Numbered from the stretch's first letter, positions 33,922-43,558 are shown. The stretch: 64,000 nucleotides of DNA from Gammaproteobacteria bacterium (GCA_024235015.1 JACKNG010000005.1:124001-188000); one strand, 5' to 3'. The notes: generated by a model not told the origin, from the sequence alone. Numbers and translations are program-made.

Positions 33922-34955
33922 CGCGGCAACGCACGGGGCCGGCCGTGACGCTCGCGCTGCTGCTGTGCGCCGTGCGCGCGGCGCCCGCGGCCGGGCCCAC
34001 GGTCGCGGTCGACGTGCGGCCCGCCGAACGACGCGCGCTAGCCGAGACCGTCACCGCCTACGGCGTACTCGAACCCGACCCCGACCAGGTCATCGCGGTG
34101 TCGATCCCGCGCGCCGGCCTCATCACCCGGGTGTGGGTCGAACTCGGCGAGCGCGTCGAGGCCGGCCAGCACCTGCTCGAGATCGCCACCGCGCCGGATG
34201 CCGTCATGCAGTTCCAACAGGCGCAGAGCGCGCTCGATCTCGCCCAGCGCGAACTCGCGCGCAGCCAGCGCCTGTTCGACGAGCAGCTCGCCACGCGCGC
34301 CCAGGTCGACACCGCGCGCGCCGCCGTCAGCGACGCGCGGAGCACGCTCGCGGCCCTGCGCGACAAGGGGATCGGCCAGGCCACCGAGATCGTCACCGCG
34401 CCGGTCGCGGGAGTGGTCTCGCGCATCGACGTGCAGCAGGGCCAGCGCGTGCAGGCCGATACCACCACCCTGCTGCTGGCCAACCAGCACGCCCTGATCG
34501 CGCGCCTCGGCGTCGAACCCGAGGACCTGCGCCGCATCAGCCCCGGCGCCGCGGTCGAGGTGCGCGACGTGTTCGACGATCACCTCAGCTTCGACGGCAC
34601 CACGCGCGACGTCCACGCCAGCATCGACCCGGTCACGCGCCTGGTCGACGTGCTGGTGCCGGTACCGCAGGCGCGCGCCGACCTGCTGGTGCTGGGCAGC
34701 GCGCTCAGCGCCCGCATCCGGCTCGCCACCGTCGACGGCACCGTGGTGCCGCGCAGCGCGGTACTGCGCGACGACCGCGGCGCCTACGTGTTCACCGTCA
34801 GCGACGGCCGCGCGCGGCGTATCGACGTCACCACCAGCGTCGCCGAGGGCGACTGGATCGCCGTCGATGGCGACCTCGCCGCCGGCACGCCGGTCATCGT
34901 GCGCGGCAACTACGGTCTCGACGACGGCACGGCCGTGCGGACCGGCGCGCGGTGA
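33918..34955 (+). CDS. RND efflux periplasmic adaptor (HlyD/AcrA-like)
   Basis: The 345-residue membrane-fusion protein has a signal sequence (LALLLCAVRAAPAAG), a lipoyl-half (VIAVSIPRAGLITRVWVELGERVEAGQHLLEIA) and an alpha-hairpin (QFQQAQSALDLAQRELARSQRLFDEQLATRAQVDTA). The second lipoyl half follows (ATEIVTAPVAGVVSRIDVQQGQRVQADT), then beta-barrel and membrane-proximal domains (GAYVFTVSDGRARRIDV). It joins the inner-membrane pump to the TolC-like channel. Its stop overlaps the pump's GTG start (GTGA, 34952-34955). Confidence 0.92.
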   Translation: MTRQRTGPAVTLALLLCAVRAAPAAGPTVAVDVRPAERRALAETVTAYGVLEPDPDQVIAVSIPRAGLITRVWVELGERVEAGQHLLEIATAPDAVMQFQQAQSALDLAQRELARSQRLFDEQLATRAQVDTARAAVSDARSTLAALRDKGIGQATEIVTAPVAGVVSRIDVQQGQRVQADTTTLLLANQHALIARLGVEPEDLRRISPGAAVEVRDVFDDHLSFDGTTRDVHASIDPVTRLVDVLVPVPQARADLLVLGSALSARIRLATVDGTVVPRSAVLRDDRGAYVFTVSDGRARRIDVTTSVAEGDWIAVDGDLAAGTPVIVRGNYGLDDGTAVRTGAR

Positions 34956-37900
34956 GCGCCGCGACCTGGGCGGCGGCGCACCGCCGCTCGATCCTGTTTC
35001 TCGCCGCGGTCCTCGCCCTGGCCGGCGGCGCCATCGCGCTGCGCCTGCCGGTGGCGCTGTTCCCGCACGTCGAGTTCCCGCGCGTGGCGGTCTCGATCGA
35101 GGCCGGCGATCGCCCGGCCGACCAGATGGTCATCGCCGTCACCCAGCCGCTCGAACAGGCCGTGCGCGCCGTGCCCGGCGTGGTCGGCGTGCGCTCGACC
35201 ACCAGCCGCGGCAGCGCCGAGCTGTCGATCAACTTCGCCTGGGGCGGCGACATGGTCGCGGCCACGCTGCAAGTCGAATCGGCCATCAACCAGGTCCTGC
35301 CCAGCCTGCCCGCCGGCACCGGTTTCAAGGTCCGCCGCATGGACCCGACGGTGTTCCCGGTGCTCGCCTACAGCCTGGTGTCGCACGACGTCTCACCGGT
35401 CGCCCTGCGCGACACCGCCCTCTACCAGCTGGTCCCGCTGCTGTCAGCGGTCGAGGGCGTCGCCCGCGTCGACGTGCTGGGTGGCGCCAGCGCCGAGTAC
35501 CGCGTCGAGATCGATCCGGGCAAGCTCGCCGCCCACGGCATCACGCTCGACGAACTCGCCGGTGCGCTGACCGCGAGCAACGTGCTGCAGGCGGTCGGGC
35601 GTCTCGAGGATCACTACAAGCTCTACCTGCTGCTGTCCGACACCCGCGTGCGCTCGCTGGCCGCGATCGAGGACACCGTGGTGCGCAGCGGCAGCGACGG
35701 CGTGGTACGCCTGAGCGACCTCGCCCAGGTCTACCCGGCCAGCACACCGCAATGGCGGCGCGTCACCGCCGACGGCACCGACGCCGTGCTGCTCCAGGTC
35801 TACCAGCAGCCGGGCAGCAACACGGTGCGCATCGTCGCCGACGTCGCCGCGCGCCTCGCCGACTACCGCGCCCGCCTGCCGGCCGGCATCGCGGTGGCCA
35901 AGTGGTACGACCAGAGCGAACTCATCACCGCCGCGGCGACCAGCGTGCGCGACGCCATCGCCATCGGCGTGGTACTCGCCGCCCTGGTCCTGCTGGTGTT
36001 CCTGCGCAGCCTGCGCATCACCCTGATCGCGGCGATCGTGGTGCCGGCGGTGCTCGCCACCACCATGCTGCTGCTCGACCTGCTCGGCATGAGTCTCAAC
36101 ATCATGACCCTCGGCGGCATGGCCGCGGCGGTCGGCCTGATCGTCGACGACACCATCGTCATGGTCGAACACCTCGCCCGCCGCCTGCACGAGGCGGGCG
36201 GCACGCGCGCCGCGAGCCTGCGCGCGGCGACGGCCGAGTTCACCGTCCCGCTGGCCGGTTCGTCGGCGGCGACGACGGTGATCTTCGCCCCGCTGGCCCT
36301 GCTCGACGGCGTCACCGGCGCGTTCTTCAAGGCCCTGTCCCTGACCATGGCCGCGGCACTGGTGATCTCCTTCCTGCTCGCCTGGCTGGTGGTACCGCTG
36401 CTCACCGAGCACCTGCTGGCGAGTGCGCGCGCCCCGGCCGGGCCGGGGCCCCTCGCGCGGCTGTGTGCCCGTGCCTACGCCGCGCTGATGGCGCGGCTGC
36501 TGCCACGCCCCTGGCTGGTGGCCGTGCCGCTGGCGCTGTTCTGCGGCGCCGGTTACTGGGCTTACCAGCACGTCGGCTCGGGCTTCCTGCCGGCCATGGA
36601 CGAGGGCGGCTTCGTCCTCGATTACCGCGCGCCGTCCGGCACCTCGCTGGCCGAGACCGATCGCCTGCTGCGCCAGGTCGAGGCCATCCTGCGCGCCAAT
36701 CCGTACGTCGACACCTTCTCCCGGCGCACCGGCCTGCAGCTCGGCGGCGGCCTGACCGAGGCCAACGAGGGCGATTTCTTCGTGCGCTTGAAGCCGCTGC
36801 CGCGGCCACCCATCGAGACCATCATGGACGCGGTGCGCCACGACATCGACAACCGGGTCCCGCTGCTCGACATCGAGCTGGTGCTGTTGATGGAAGACCT
36901 CATCGGCGACCTCACCGCGGTGCCGCAGCCGATCGAGATCAAGCTGTTCGGCGACGACAGCGACGCGCTGCTGGCCGCCGCGCCGGCGGTGGCGCAGGCA
37001 ATCTCCGCGATCGACGGCGTGGTCGACGTCAACGACGGCGTGATGCTGGCCGGCGACGCGCTCGAGATCGTCGTCGACCGCGACAAGGCGGCGCTCGAAG
37101 GCATCGCACCGCAGGCCGTGACCCGGCAGGTCGACGCCTGGTTCACCGGTCTCGTGCCAACCCAGGTGCAGGAGGCGCAGAAGCTGGTCGGCATCCGGGT
37201 GTGGGTGCCGGGGGCGGCGCGGCGCTACGCCGCCGACCTGCCGGACGTGCCGCTCGTCGCCGCCGACGGCCACCGCCTGCCGCTGTCGCGGGTCGCCCGC
37301 ATCGTCACCGATGCCGGCCAGCCGCAGATCACGCGCGACGATCTCAAGCAGATGGTGGCGGTGACGGCGCGCATCAGCGGCCGCGATCTGGGCTCGGCGG
37401 TGCGCGCGGTGCGGCACGCGGTCGATGCCATGGATCTCGGCGGCAAGGGCCTGTACTACACCCTCGGCGGCCTCTACCACCAGCAGCAGGTCGCCTTCCG
37501 CGGCCTGCTCGCCGTCGCCCTCGCCGCGGTCGCGCTGGTGTTCGTGCTGCTGCTCGCGCTCTACGAGTCGTTCCGCACCGCGCTCGCCGTGATGAGCTGC
37601 CCGCTGCTGGCAATGAACGCGGTGTTCCTCGGCCTGTGGGCGAGCGGCATCGAGCTCAACATCACCGCGCTGATGGGCATGACCATGATCATCGGCATCG
37701 TCACCGAGATCGCGATCTTCTACTTCTCCGAGTACCACGCCCTGGTCGCCGCCGGCAGCGCGCGGCGCGAGGCCCTGGTCGCGGCCGGCATCAACCGCCT
37801 GCGCCCGCTGACCATGACCACCCTGGCGGCGATCCTCGCGCTGCTGCCCCTGGCGCTCGCGCTCGGCCAGGGCGCGGCCATGCAGCAGCCGCTGGCGGTG

Positions 37901-37999
37901 GCCATCATCGCCGGGCTGCTGGTGCAGATGCCTCTGGTCCTGGTCAGCATGCCGCTGCTCTACCTGCTGCTCGGCGGCGGCCGGGAACAGCCGGCCTGA
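34952..37999 (+). CDS. RND-family efflux pump permease (AcrB/HAE-like)
   Basis: The 1015-residue protein shows the two-fold RND architecture with twelve TM segments and two large periplasmic loops. TM1 follows the GTG start (RRSILFLAAVLALAGG), then FPHVEFPRVAVSIEAG. TM4 contains GGMAAAVGLIVDDTIVMVEH, with the paired Asp used for proton relay in AcrB-type pumps. Metal exporters of the CusA group differ here, which favours drugs, organic solvents or lipids as substrates. It is the last of three overlapping genes, consistent with one operon. No regulator was seen in the immediate upstream sequence. Confidence 0.93.
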   Translation: MSAATWAAAHRRSILFLAAVLALAGGAIALRLPVALFPHVEFPRVAVSIEAGDRPADQMVIAVTQPLEQAVRAVPGVVGVRSTTSRGSAELSINFAWGGDMVAATLQVESAINQVLPSLPAGTGFKVRRMDPTVFPVLAYSLVSHDVSPVALRDTALYQLVPLLSAVEGVARVDVLGGASAEYRVEIDPGKLAAHGITLDELAGALTASNVLQAVGRLEDHYKLYLLLSDTRVRSLAAIEDTVVRSGSDGVVRLSDLAQVYPASTPQWRRVTADGTDAVLLQVYQQPGSNTVRIVADVAARLADYRARLPAGIAVAKWYDQSELITAAATSVRDAIAIGVVLAALVLLVFLRSLRITLIAAIVVPAVLATTMLLLDLLGMSLNIMTLGGMAAAVGLIVDDTIVMVEHLARRLHEAGGTRAASLRAATAEFTVPLAGSSAATTVIFAPLALLDGVTGAFFKALSLTMAAALVISFLLAWLVVPLLTEHLLASARAPAGPGPLARLCARAYAALMARLLPRPWLVAVPLALFCGAGYWAYQHVGSGFLPAMDEGGFVLDYRAPSGTSLAETDRLLRQVEAILRANPYVDTFSRRTGLQLGGGLTEANEGDFFVRLKPLPRPPIETIMDAVRHDIDNRVPLLDIELVLLMEDLIGDLTAVPQPIEIKLFGDDSDALLAAAPAVAQAISAIDGVVDVNDGVMLAGDALEIVVDRDKAALEGIAPQAVTRQVDAWFTGLVPTQVQEAQKLVGIRVWVPGAARRYAADLPDVPLVAADGHRLPLSRVARIVTDAGQPQITRDDLKQMVAVTARISGRDLGSAVRAVRHAVDAMDLGGKGLYYTLGGLYHQQQVAFRGLLAVALAAVALVFVLLLALYESFRTALAVMSCPLLAMNAVFLGLWASGIELNITALMGMTMIIGIVTEIAIFYFSEYHALVAAGSARREALVAAGINRLRPLTMTTLAAILALLPLALALGQGAAMQQPLAVAIIAGLLVQMPLVLVSMPLLYLLLGGGREQPA

Positions 38000-38024
38000 G
38001 GGCAGGGGGCGCTGGCGCGGTGGC

Positions 38025-38702
38025 TCAGCGCACGGGCGCGGGCGGGCGCAGCAGTCCGCGGGCCAGCAGCCAGGCGGTGGTCCAGCACACCGCGACGGCG
38101 GCGAAATCGTGGGACAGGAAGTGCGCGCCGCGGATCTGCTGGGCGAGACCCAGCACGGCGCCGGCGGCGAGCGCCGCGGCGGCGTAACGCCAGGCGCCGG
38201 GCAGGCCGTAGTAGCGGGCGTGGAAGTACCAGCCGCAGAGCGCGAAACCGCCGCTGGCATGGGCCGAGGGAAAGCAGCCCTTGCCCACCGCGACGAATTC
38301 GCGCCCCAGCCACAGGCGGCTCGGCAGCAGGCCGCCGTAACGTTCGAGCTGCGAGGGACAGGCCATCGGCAGCGCGTGCTTGCCGAGGCTGACCAGGGCG
38401 AGCCCGGCGAGGCCGGTCACGGCGACGCAGCTCAACCCGCGCCGCCAGCGCCGCAGGCGCGGGTGCCAGTGGCTGGCAAGGGCCAGGCCCACCATCGACA
38501 GCTCGATGGCGATCGACAGCTTCTGCGCCTTGGCGTGCAGGATCTTGGAAACGAGGAAGTCGTGGCGCAGCGACCACGCCCCGCCCTGCCAGGCGTAGAG
38601 CTGGTCGGCGAGACGGAAATCGAGGCCGCTGGCCAGGGTCAGGAGCATCAGCGCGAGCGCGGCGACGGCCGGCGCCAGCGTGGTCACCGGGGCCGCCATC
38701 AC
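38025..38702 (-). CDS. PAP2-family membrane phosphatase
   Basis: The 225-residue membrane protein has about six hydrophobic segments and the PAP2 motifs CFPSAHASGGFA and GAHFLSHDFAA, whose two His residues form the catalytic dyad. The first motif (KX6RP) is degenerate: GKHALPMACP. It removes phosphate from lipid or isoprenoid phosphates at the membrane. The frame starts at GTG 38700-38702 overlapping the stop of the LTA-synthase-like gene; ATG 38697-38699 directly after is an equal choice. Tight coupling suggests the two enzymes act in one lipid-modification step. Confidence 0.87.
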   Translation of the reverse strand: MMAAPVTTLAPAVAALALMLLTLASGLDFRLADQLYAWQGGAWSLRHDFLVSKILHAKAQKLSIAIELSMVGLALASHWHPRLRRWRRGLSCVAVTGLAGLALVSLGKHALPMACPSQLERYGGLLPSRLWLGREFVAVGKGCFPSAHASGGFALCGWYFHARYYGLPGAWRYAAAALAAGAVLGLAQQIRGAHFLSHDFAAVAVCWTTAWLLARGLLRPPAPVR

Positions 38703-40678
38703 TCCGGCGCGACGGCGGCGAGCGAATCTGGCCCGGCCGGTGGCTGCCAGGCGTTGAGACCGTGGGCATAGATGTAACTCGCGCCCTGGTACAGCGCGAC
38801 CGCCTCGCGCACCAGCCGGTCGTCCAGCCCCGGGTGCCGCGCGTAGCCGCGCAGGAGACTGCGCCCGGCCCGGTGGCGGCTGATGCGGGCCTGCGGGGCG
38901 AGCACGGTGACCACGCCGTCCTCGACCAGGCCGAGATCCTGGTAGGTGCTGATCAGCGCGCGTGGTTCGGGGGGCGTGGCGGCGAGGACGTCGTGGCCGA
39001 GGAAGGCCGAGTCGTAGTCGAGATGGAGCAGCCCGAGCAGGGTCGGCGCGACGTCGATCTGGCTGGCCAGGGTGGCGACCCGCCCCGGCTCGACGTGGCG
39101 CGGCGCATAGACCAGCAGCGGGATGTGGTAGCGCGATGCCGGCAGGTCGACCTTGCCGGCGGCGTTGGCGCAGTGGTCTCCCAGGATCACGAACACGGTG
39201 TCGTCGAACCAGGGTTGGCTGCGGGCCTTGGCGAGGAAGTCGTCGATCGCCCAGTCGGTGTAGCGCACGGCGTTGCCGCGCCCGCCCTGCGGGCCGGGCA
39301 CGCGGCCCTCCGGGTAGGTATAGGGCCGGTGGTTGGAGGTCGTCATGATGTGCATGAAGAACGGTCGCCCGGTGGCGTGGCTGCGCGCCGCGACCGCGAG
39401 CGCCTGGCGGTAGAGATCCTCGTCCGACATGCCCCAGGCGTTGCTGAAGCCGATGTCCGCATCGGGGGTCGAGCTCTGGTCGACCACCGCGTAGCCGTTG
39501 CCGGCAAAGAACGCGCCCATGTTGTCGAAGTAGGCGCGCCCGCCGTAGACGAAGGTGCTGTCGTAGCCGGCGGCGTCGAGGACGTGGCCGAGCGACCAGA
39601 AGCCGCTTTCGCGGCCGAGGCGCTTGACGATGGCCTGGCCGGGGGTCGGCGGCAGCGACAGGGTCACCGCTTCGAGGCCGCGCACGGTGCGCGTACCGGC
39701 GGCATAGAGGTTCTCGAACACCAGGCTGTGGGCGGCAAGCTTGTCGAGGTGCGGGGTCATGCCGCGGACGTCGCCGAAATACCCCATGAAGTCCGCGCCC
39801 AGGCTCTCGACCATGATCAGCACGACGTTGAGCTTGCGCGGCGTACCCGGGTTGTCGACATGCCGGCGCAGGTCGAGCGGCGTGTCGCTGAGGAAACGGA
39901 CGCCGGGGGCGGCCAGCGCGTGGCGCAGGCGGCGATCGACCTCGGCCACCGGCAGGGTCGGGTAGAAGCGTTCGTAGTCGAGCTCGTTGTTACGAAACGC
40001 GGCGAAGAACTGGTAGGGCCCGTTGCTGGCGAACTCGCTGGCATAGGCATTGGTGAAGGCGTCACGCGGCGACTGGTCGAGGGTGAGCGCGAACAGCGCA
40101 ACCAGGCTCCATAGGCCCACGGCCAGCGCCGGGCGCGCCGGCGAGGGTCGCGCCAGCAGGCGCTCGAGGCGCGGGCGCAGGAACCAGAAGGCGATGGCCG
40201 CCAGTGCGGCGTCGGCCACCAGCAGCCACACCACGCGGTAGGACTCCCAGATGTTGCCGAGCACCTCGGAGGTGTAGACGAGGTAGTCGACGGCGATGAA
40301 GTTGAAACGCGTGCTGAACTCGTCGAAGAAGATGAACTCGGCCTCGGCGACGAAGCCGAGCAGGAACAGCAGGGCGAGGAAGACCAGGCGTACCTGCCAG
40401 CGCACCGGGCCGGTCCGCCACCAGCGCCCCGGCACCAGCAGCCACAGGCCGGCCGGCGCGACCAGGTAGCAGGCGAAAGCCAGGTCGTAGAGCAGCCCGC
40501 AGGCGAACACCTCGGCGTACCCCAGCGGCGACAACACGCCGACGGCACCGGCGTAGAGCATCAGGCCGAGGCGGGTGAGGGTCGCGACCACCACGACCAC
40601 GGCCAGCATCAGGCCGATCAGGACCAGGCGGGGGTAATGCACGCCGGCATGACGCAGGCGCTGGCTCAGTGAGGACAT
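38699..40678 (-). CDS. LTA-synthase-like membrane phosphotransferase (alkaline-phosphatase superfamily)
   Basis: The 659-residue protein has five N-terminal TM segments and a C-terminal sulfatase-fold domain. VVLIMVESLGADFMGYFG starts the domain with the metal-binding Glu. AAGTRTVRG contains the nucleophile Thr. VILGDHCANA and YHIPLLVYAPRHV hold the other metal ligands. In Gram-positives this family builds lipoteichoic acid from phosphatidylglycerol; in Gram-negatives members (OpgB/MdoB-like, EptA-like) transfer phosphoglycerol or related groups to glucans or lipid A. The adjacent PAP2 gene and two-component system suggest envelope modification. The donor and acceptor cannot be read from the sequence. 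Confidence 0.86.
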   Translation of the reverse strand: MSSLSQRLRHAGVHYPRLVLIGLMLAVVVVVATLTRLGLMLYAGAVGVLSPLGYAEVFACGLLYDLAFACYLVAPAGLWLLVPGRWWRTGPVRWQVRLVFLALLFLLGFVAEAEFIFFDEFSTRFNFIAVDYLVYTSEVLGNIWESYRVVWLLVADAALAAIAFWFLRPRLERLLARPSPARPALAVGLWSLVALFALTLDQSPRDAFTNAYASEFASNGPYQFFAAFRNNELDYERFYPTLPVAEVDRRLRHALAAPGVRFLSDTPLDLRRHVDNPGTPRKLNVVLIMVESLGADFMGYFGDVRGMTPHLDKLAAHSLVFENLYAAGTRTVRGLEAVTLSLPPTPGQAIVKRLGRESGFWSLGHVLDAAGYDSTFVYGGRAYFDNMGAFFAGNGYAVVDQSSTPDADIGFSNAWGMSDEDLYRQALAVAARSHATGRPFFMHIMTTSNHRPYTYPEGRVPGPQGGRGNAVRYTDWAIDDFLAKARSQPWFDDTVFVILGDHCANAAGKVDLPASRYHIPLLVYAPRHVEPGRVATLASQIDVAPTLLGLLHLDYDSAFLGHDVLAATPPEPRALISTYQDLGLVEDGVVTVLAPQARISRHRAGRSLLRGYARHPGLDDRLVREAVALYQGASYIYAHGLNAWQPPAGPDSLAAVAPE

Positions 40679-40746
40679 GGCGGACCCGGCACGTTCGGCA
40701 TCGACAGGGCGGGAGTATCGGTGCCGGGACGTTAGCTACCGGTTAA

Positions 40747-40889
40747 GGAAGCCCGGCAAAAGCGGCTGCGCCACCCGATGGCGGCGTTGCGCGGGCTTCT
40801 GCGGTGCTCATTTACCCAACGTAAACTGCGCGCCTCGCAGTCCGCGCGCCTTGCCCTCGCGTATGCTCGCTCACTTTTGCAGGGCTTCC
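40747..40889 (+). repeat. Long-hairpin intergenic repeat, copy 2
   Basis: This is a ~143-base imperfect palindrome. Arms starting GGAAGCCCGGCAAAAG (40747-) pair with CTTTTGCAGGGCTTCC (ending 40889). The inner GGCGGCGTTG and CCTTGCC, with an apex catttacccaacgtaaac, match the plan of the copy at 7518-7635. It lies between the sensor kinase gene and the LTA-synthase-like gene, so it could also end or stabilise the kinase transcript. Apart from it, the 266-base gap holds nothing I can name. Confidence 0.7.
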
Positions 40890-40944
40890 TCCAGGCCGCT
40901 GCAAAAGGTACTGCGCCGTCCATTGGTGACGACGTGCGGAAGAT

Positions 40945-42225
40945 TCAGCGCGTGGCGTCCGCCATGTGCAGCTCGACGCGGGTGCCGCGGCCGGGTGCGC
41001 TGTCGAGCGCGAGGGTCCAGCCGAGCCGCGCACACACCCGCCCGACGAGATCGAGACCGATCCCCTGGCCACCCGACTGCGCGCCGCGCACGCCGCGCTC
41101 GAACACGCGCGGCAGCAGATCGGGGTCGATGCCGGGGCCGGCATCCTCGACCACCAGGCGCTGGCCGTGCAGGGTCACCGCGAGCGCGGCATCGCCGGAG
41201 TGCTCGTGGGCATTGCGTAACAGGTTGTTGACGATGCACAGGAACAGGCCGCGCGGCACGTCGAGCATCACGTCCTCGACGATCGCGAGCTGCACCGCGT
41301 CGAGCGGCACGTGGCCGGCGTCGGCCTGCAGGCGCAGTGCCTCCTCGAGCAGGCGGGCGGCACTGACCGGCTCGCCCGGTTCGCGCTCGTCGCCGCGGGC
41401 CAGGAACAGCAGGGCGTCGATCAGCGCCTGCATCTGCTCGGCGGCGGCGCGCAGCCGGGCCAGGCGCGGCGCCTGCACGCTGGACGGCTCCAGGGTCGCG
41501 TCGATGAGCTGGGCCGAACTGCGGATGACGGCCAGCGGCGTGCGCAGCTCGTGGCTGGCGTCGCGGGTGAAGTCGCGTTCGCGCGCGCTGAACTCGTCGA
41601 ATCGATCGAGCACCTCGTCGAAGGCCCGGGCGATGGTGCCGAGTTCGCGCGGCAGCTCGGTGGCACCGAGCGACGGCCGCTCTGCCCCCGGCGCGATGCG
41701 TGCCAGGCGGCGTTCGAGCGCCAGCACGGGCGCCAGGACCAGGTTGGACAACCACAGGGACAGCGCGATCCCGGCGAGTACCGCGCTCACCCCGGCCCAG
41801 CCCGCGATGTCCTGCAGGCGGCGTTCGAGCAGCTCGATGGGGTCCTGTTCGAGATCGAGCAGGAGGTAGAGGGTACGTTCGCCGAGCCGCCGCTTGGCAA
41901 CGCCGTACTCGCGGTCGCCGACCGCGATCTCGGCGTGGATGCCCGGCGCCAGCGCGCGCAGCTCGGCGGGCAGCGCCTGCTCGTCCGCGCCATCGACGAA
42001 CAAGACCTCGCTGCCGCGCGGCACCGGCACCTGCGCGAAACCGTGGCGCTCGACCTCGTAGGCGTAGTGCTCGAAATCGCGCGCGAGCTCGCTGCCGATG
42101 AACTCCTGCTCGATCACTTCGAGGAACTGGTTGATGGCGAGCCAGAAGCCTGCGATCAGCACCGCCGAGAGGAACAGCGAGCCAAGCAGGAAGCGCGCGC
42201 GCAGGCTGAATTCAGGCGTCGTCAT
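40945..42225 (-). CDS. Sensor histidine kinase
   Basis: The 426-residue membrane kinase has TM1 at about residues 11-36 and TM2 at about 145-170 with a ~110-residue periplasmic sensor between. A HAMP-like linker leads to the H-box RDASHELRTP (His225), N-box CIVNNLLRNAHEHS and G-boxes DAGPGIDP and GGQGIGLDLVGR. It phosphorylates the response regulator encoded just upstream. The ATG overlaps the regulator's end by 14 bases, so the pair is translationally coupled. The genes downstream (LTA-synthase-like, PAP2) are likely targets by analogy with PmrAB-EptA arrangements; this is inference. Confidence 0.92.
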   Translation of the reverse strand: MTTPEFSLRARFLLGSLFLSAVLIAGFWLAINQFLEVIEQEFIGSELARDFEHYAYEVERHGFAQVPVPRGSEVLFVDGADEQALPAELRALAPGIHAEIAVGDREYGVAKRRLGERTLYLLLDLEQDPIELLERRLQDIAGWAGVSAVLAGIALSLWLSNLVLAPVLALERRLARIAPGAERPSLGATELPRELGTIARAFDEVLDRFDEFSARERDFTRDASHELRTPLAVIRSSAQLIDATLEPSSVQAPRLARLRAAAEQMQALIDALLFLARGDEREPGEPVSAARLLEEALRLQADAGHVPLDAVQLAIVEDVMLDVPRGLFLCIVNNLLRNAHEHSGDAALAVTLHGQRLVVEDAGPGIDPDLLPRVFERGVRGAQSGGQGIGLDLVGRVCARLGWTLALDSAPGRGTRVELHMADATR

Positions 42226-42892
42226 CGATCCCGATGCGGTAGCCGGCGCCGGCCACCGTGTGCACCAGCCGGGTCGGCGCGTCGCCATCGACCGCGCGGC
42301 GCAGGCCGTGCAGGTGGACACGCAGCGAGGCCTCGCTCTCGGGCGGCGCGTCGCCCCACAACACGACCTCGAGTTCGTCACGCGTGACCACGGCCGGCGC
42401 GCGCTGCATGAGGACTTCGAGCAGGCGCAGTCCGCTCGGGGTGAGCTTGAGCAGGCGCCCGCCACGCCGCACCTGGCGGGTGTCGAGATCGAACTCGAGG
42501 TCGGCCACGGTGAGCCGCCGCGTGCCGCGCTGGCGGCGCCGCAGCAGCGCCTGCAGCCGCGCGTACAGCTCGTCGAGGTCGAACGGCTTGGTCAGGTAGT
42601 CGTCGGTGCCGACGGCGAAGCCGTCGAGCTTGTCGGCCGTGGTATCGCGCGCGGTGAGCATGAGGATGGGCGTGTCGTCGTCGTGCTGTTCGCGCAGGCG
42701 GCGGCAGAGCTCCAGGCCGTCGAGCCGGGGCAGGGCGATGTCGAGCACGATGGCGTCGTAGCCGCCGGCGCGGGCGAGTTCGAGACCGCTGGTGCCGGTG
42801 TAGGCGAAGTCGACCACCGCGCCGGCGGCCTCGAGGAACTCGCCGACGTTGGCGGCCAGCGCCGCGTTGTCCTCGACCACGAGCACCCGCAT
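42212..42892 (-). CDS. OmpR/PhoB-family response regulator
   Basis: The 226-residue regulator has an N-terminal receiver domain (phospho-acceptor Asp51 in IVLDIALPRLDG; Thr/Lys in MLTARD and LTKPFD) and a C-terminal winged helix (LKLTPSGLRLLEVLMQR, then EASLRVHLHGLRRAV). It is the partner of the kinase encoded immediately downstream. The start ATG 42892 begins the classic MRVLVVEDN. No operator could be assigned. Confidence 0.94.
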   Translation of the reverse strand: MRVLVVEDNAALAANVGEFLEAAGAVVDFAYTGTSGLELARAGGYDAIVLDIALPRLDGLELCRRLREQHDDDTPILMLTARDTTADKLDGFAVGTDDYLTKPFDLDELYARLQALLRRRQRGTRRLTVADLEFDLDTRQVRRGGRLLKLTPSGLRLLEVLMQRAPAVVTRDELEVVLWGDAPPESEASLRVHLHGLRRAVDGDAPTRLVHTVAGAGYRIGIDDDA

Positions 42893-42914
42893 CGCGCTGC
42901 CCGCCGCGCCCCCC

Positions 42915-43361
42915 TCAGGAGGCGTCCAGGCCCTGCGGAATGTCGTCCATGCGCACGGCGACGAAATGGCGGCTGAGGAACTTCCAGCCCTGCGGCGTGG
43001 CCATGTACTCGTCGGTGTAATAGCCCGCGCCCATGAACTCCATGTTGTTGCGCGCGCTGTGCAGGTCGAGGTAACAGCGCCCGGTGGCGAAGCCTTCGCC
43101 CGTGAGTTCGATGACGTGGTTGTGGATGTAGGGTCGCGGCTGGATGCCGAGGCCGTTGACGAACATCTTGCGCAGTTCGTCGCGGCCCTTGAAGGTGTAG
43201 GTGTTGCCGCCCATGTCGGCGACGAAGCTGCCGTCGGCGGTGAACAGGTCGACGATGCCGTCGATGTCGTCGCGCCACACGCAATCGCAGTAGCGGCGCG
43301 GCAGTTCGCGGATGGCCTCGCGCGCGGCGAGTTCGGCGACTTGTTGATCCAGGCTTGCCAT
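42915..43361 (-). CDS. SnoaL/NTF2-like domain protein
   Basis: The 148-residue NTF2-fold protein of the bile-acid-dehydratase-like/SnoaL group starts LDQQVAELAAREAIRELPRRYCDCVWRDDIDGIVDLF. A central strand carries His (IHNHVIELTG). ATG 43361 follows a GGGGAGGA ribosome site, and a TATACT -10-like hexamer lies further upstream (complement of 43391-43396). It ends 22 bases before the response regulator gene. The reaction is unknown; metabolic roles in steroid, aromatic or polyketide breakdown are known for relatives. Confidence 0.84.
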   Translation of the reverse strand: MASLDQQVAELAAREAIRELPRRYCDCVWRDDIDGIVDLFTADGSFVADMGGNTYTFKGRDELRKMFVNGLGIQPRPYIHNHVIELTGEGFATGRCYLDLHSARNNMEFMGAGYYTDEYMATPQGWKFLSRHFVAVRMDDIPQGLDAS

Positions 43362-43558
43362 GTGGTCCTCCCCTTGGTTCGAAGGCGGCCAGTATAGGGC
43401 GACGGCGGCGTCGCGCCACGCGCTATCGGGCGCGGCGGGCAGTCTGCAATAATCGGGCGCCCGCCGAGAGGCGCGCCGGAACACGACGAACGACAGGCGG
43501 CCCGCGCGGCCGCCACCCGAACCGGGCCGAAGGGCCCGTCAACCCGAGGAACACGACG

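Noticed and set aside
35444..38260. 938-codon minus-strand frame opposite the RND pump
   Set aside because: Shadow of the pump gene; repetitive Arg/Gly/Gln/His-rich sequence without motifs.
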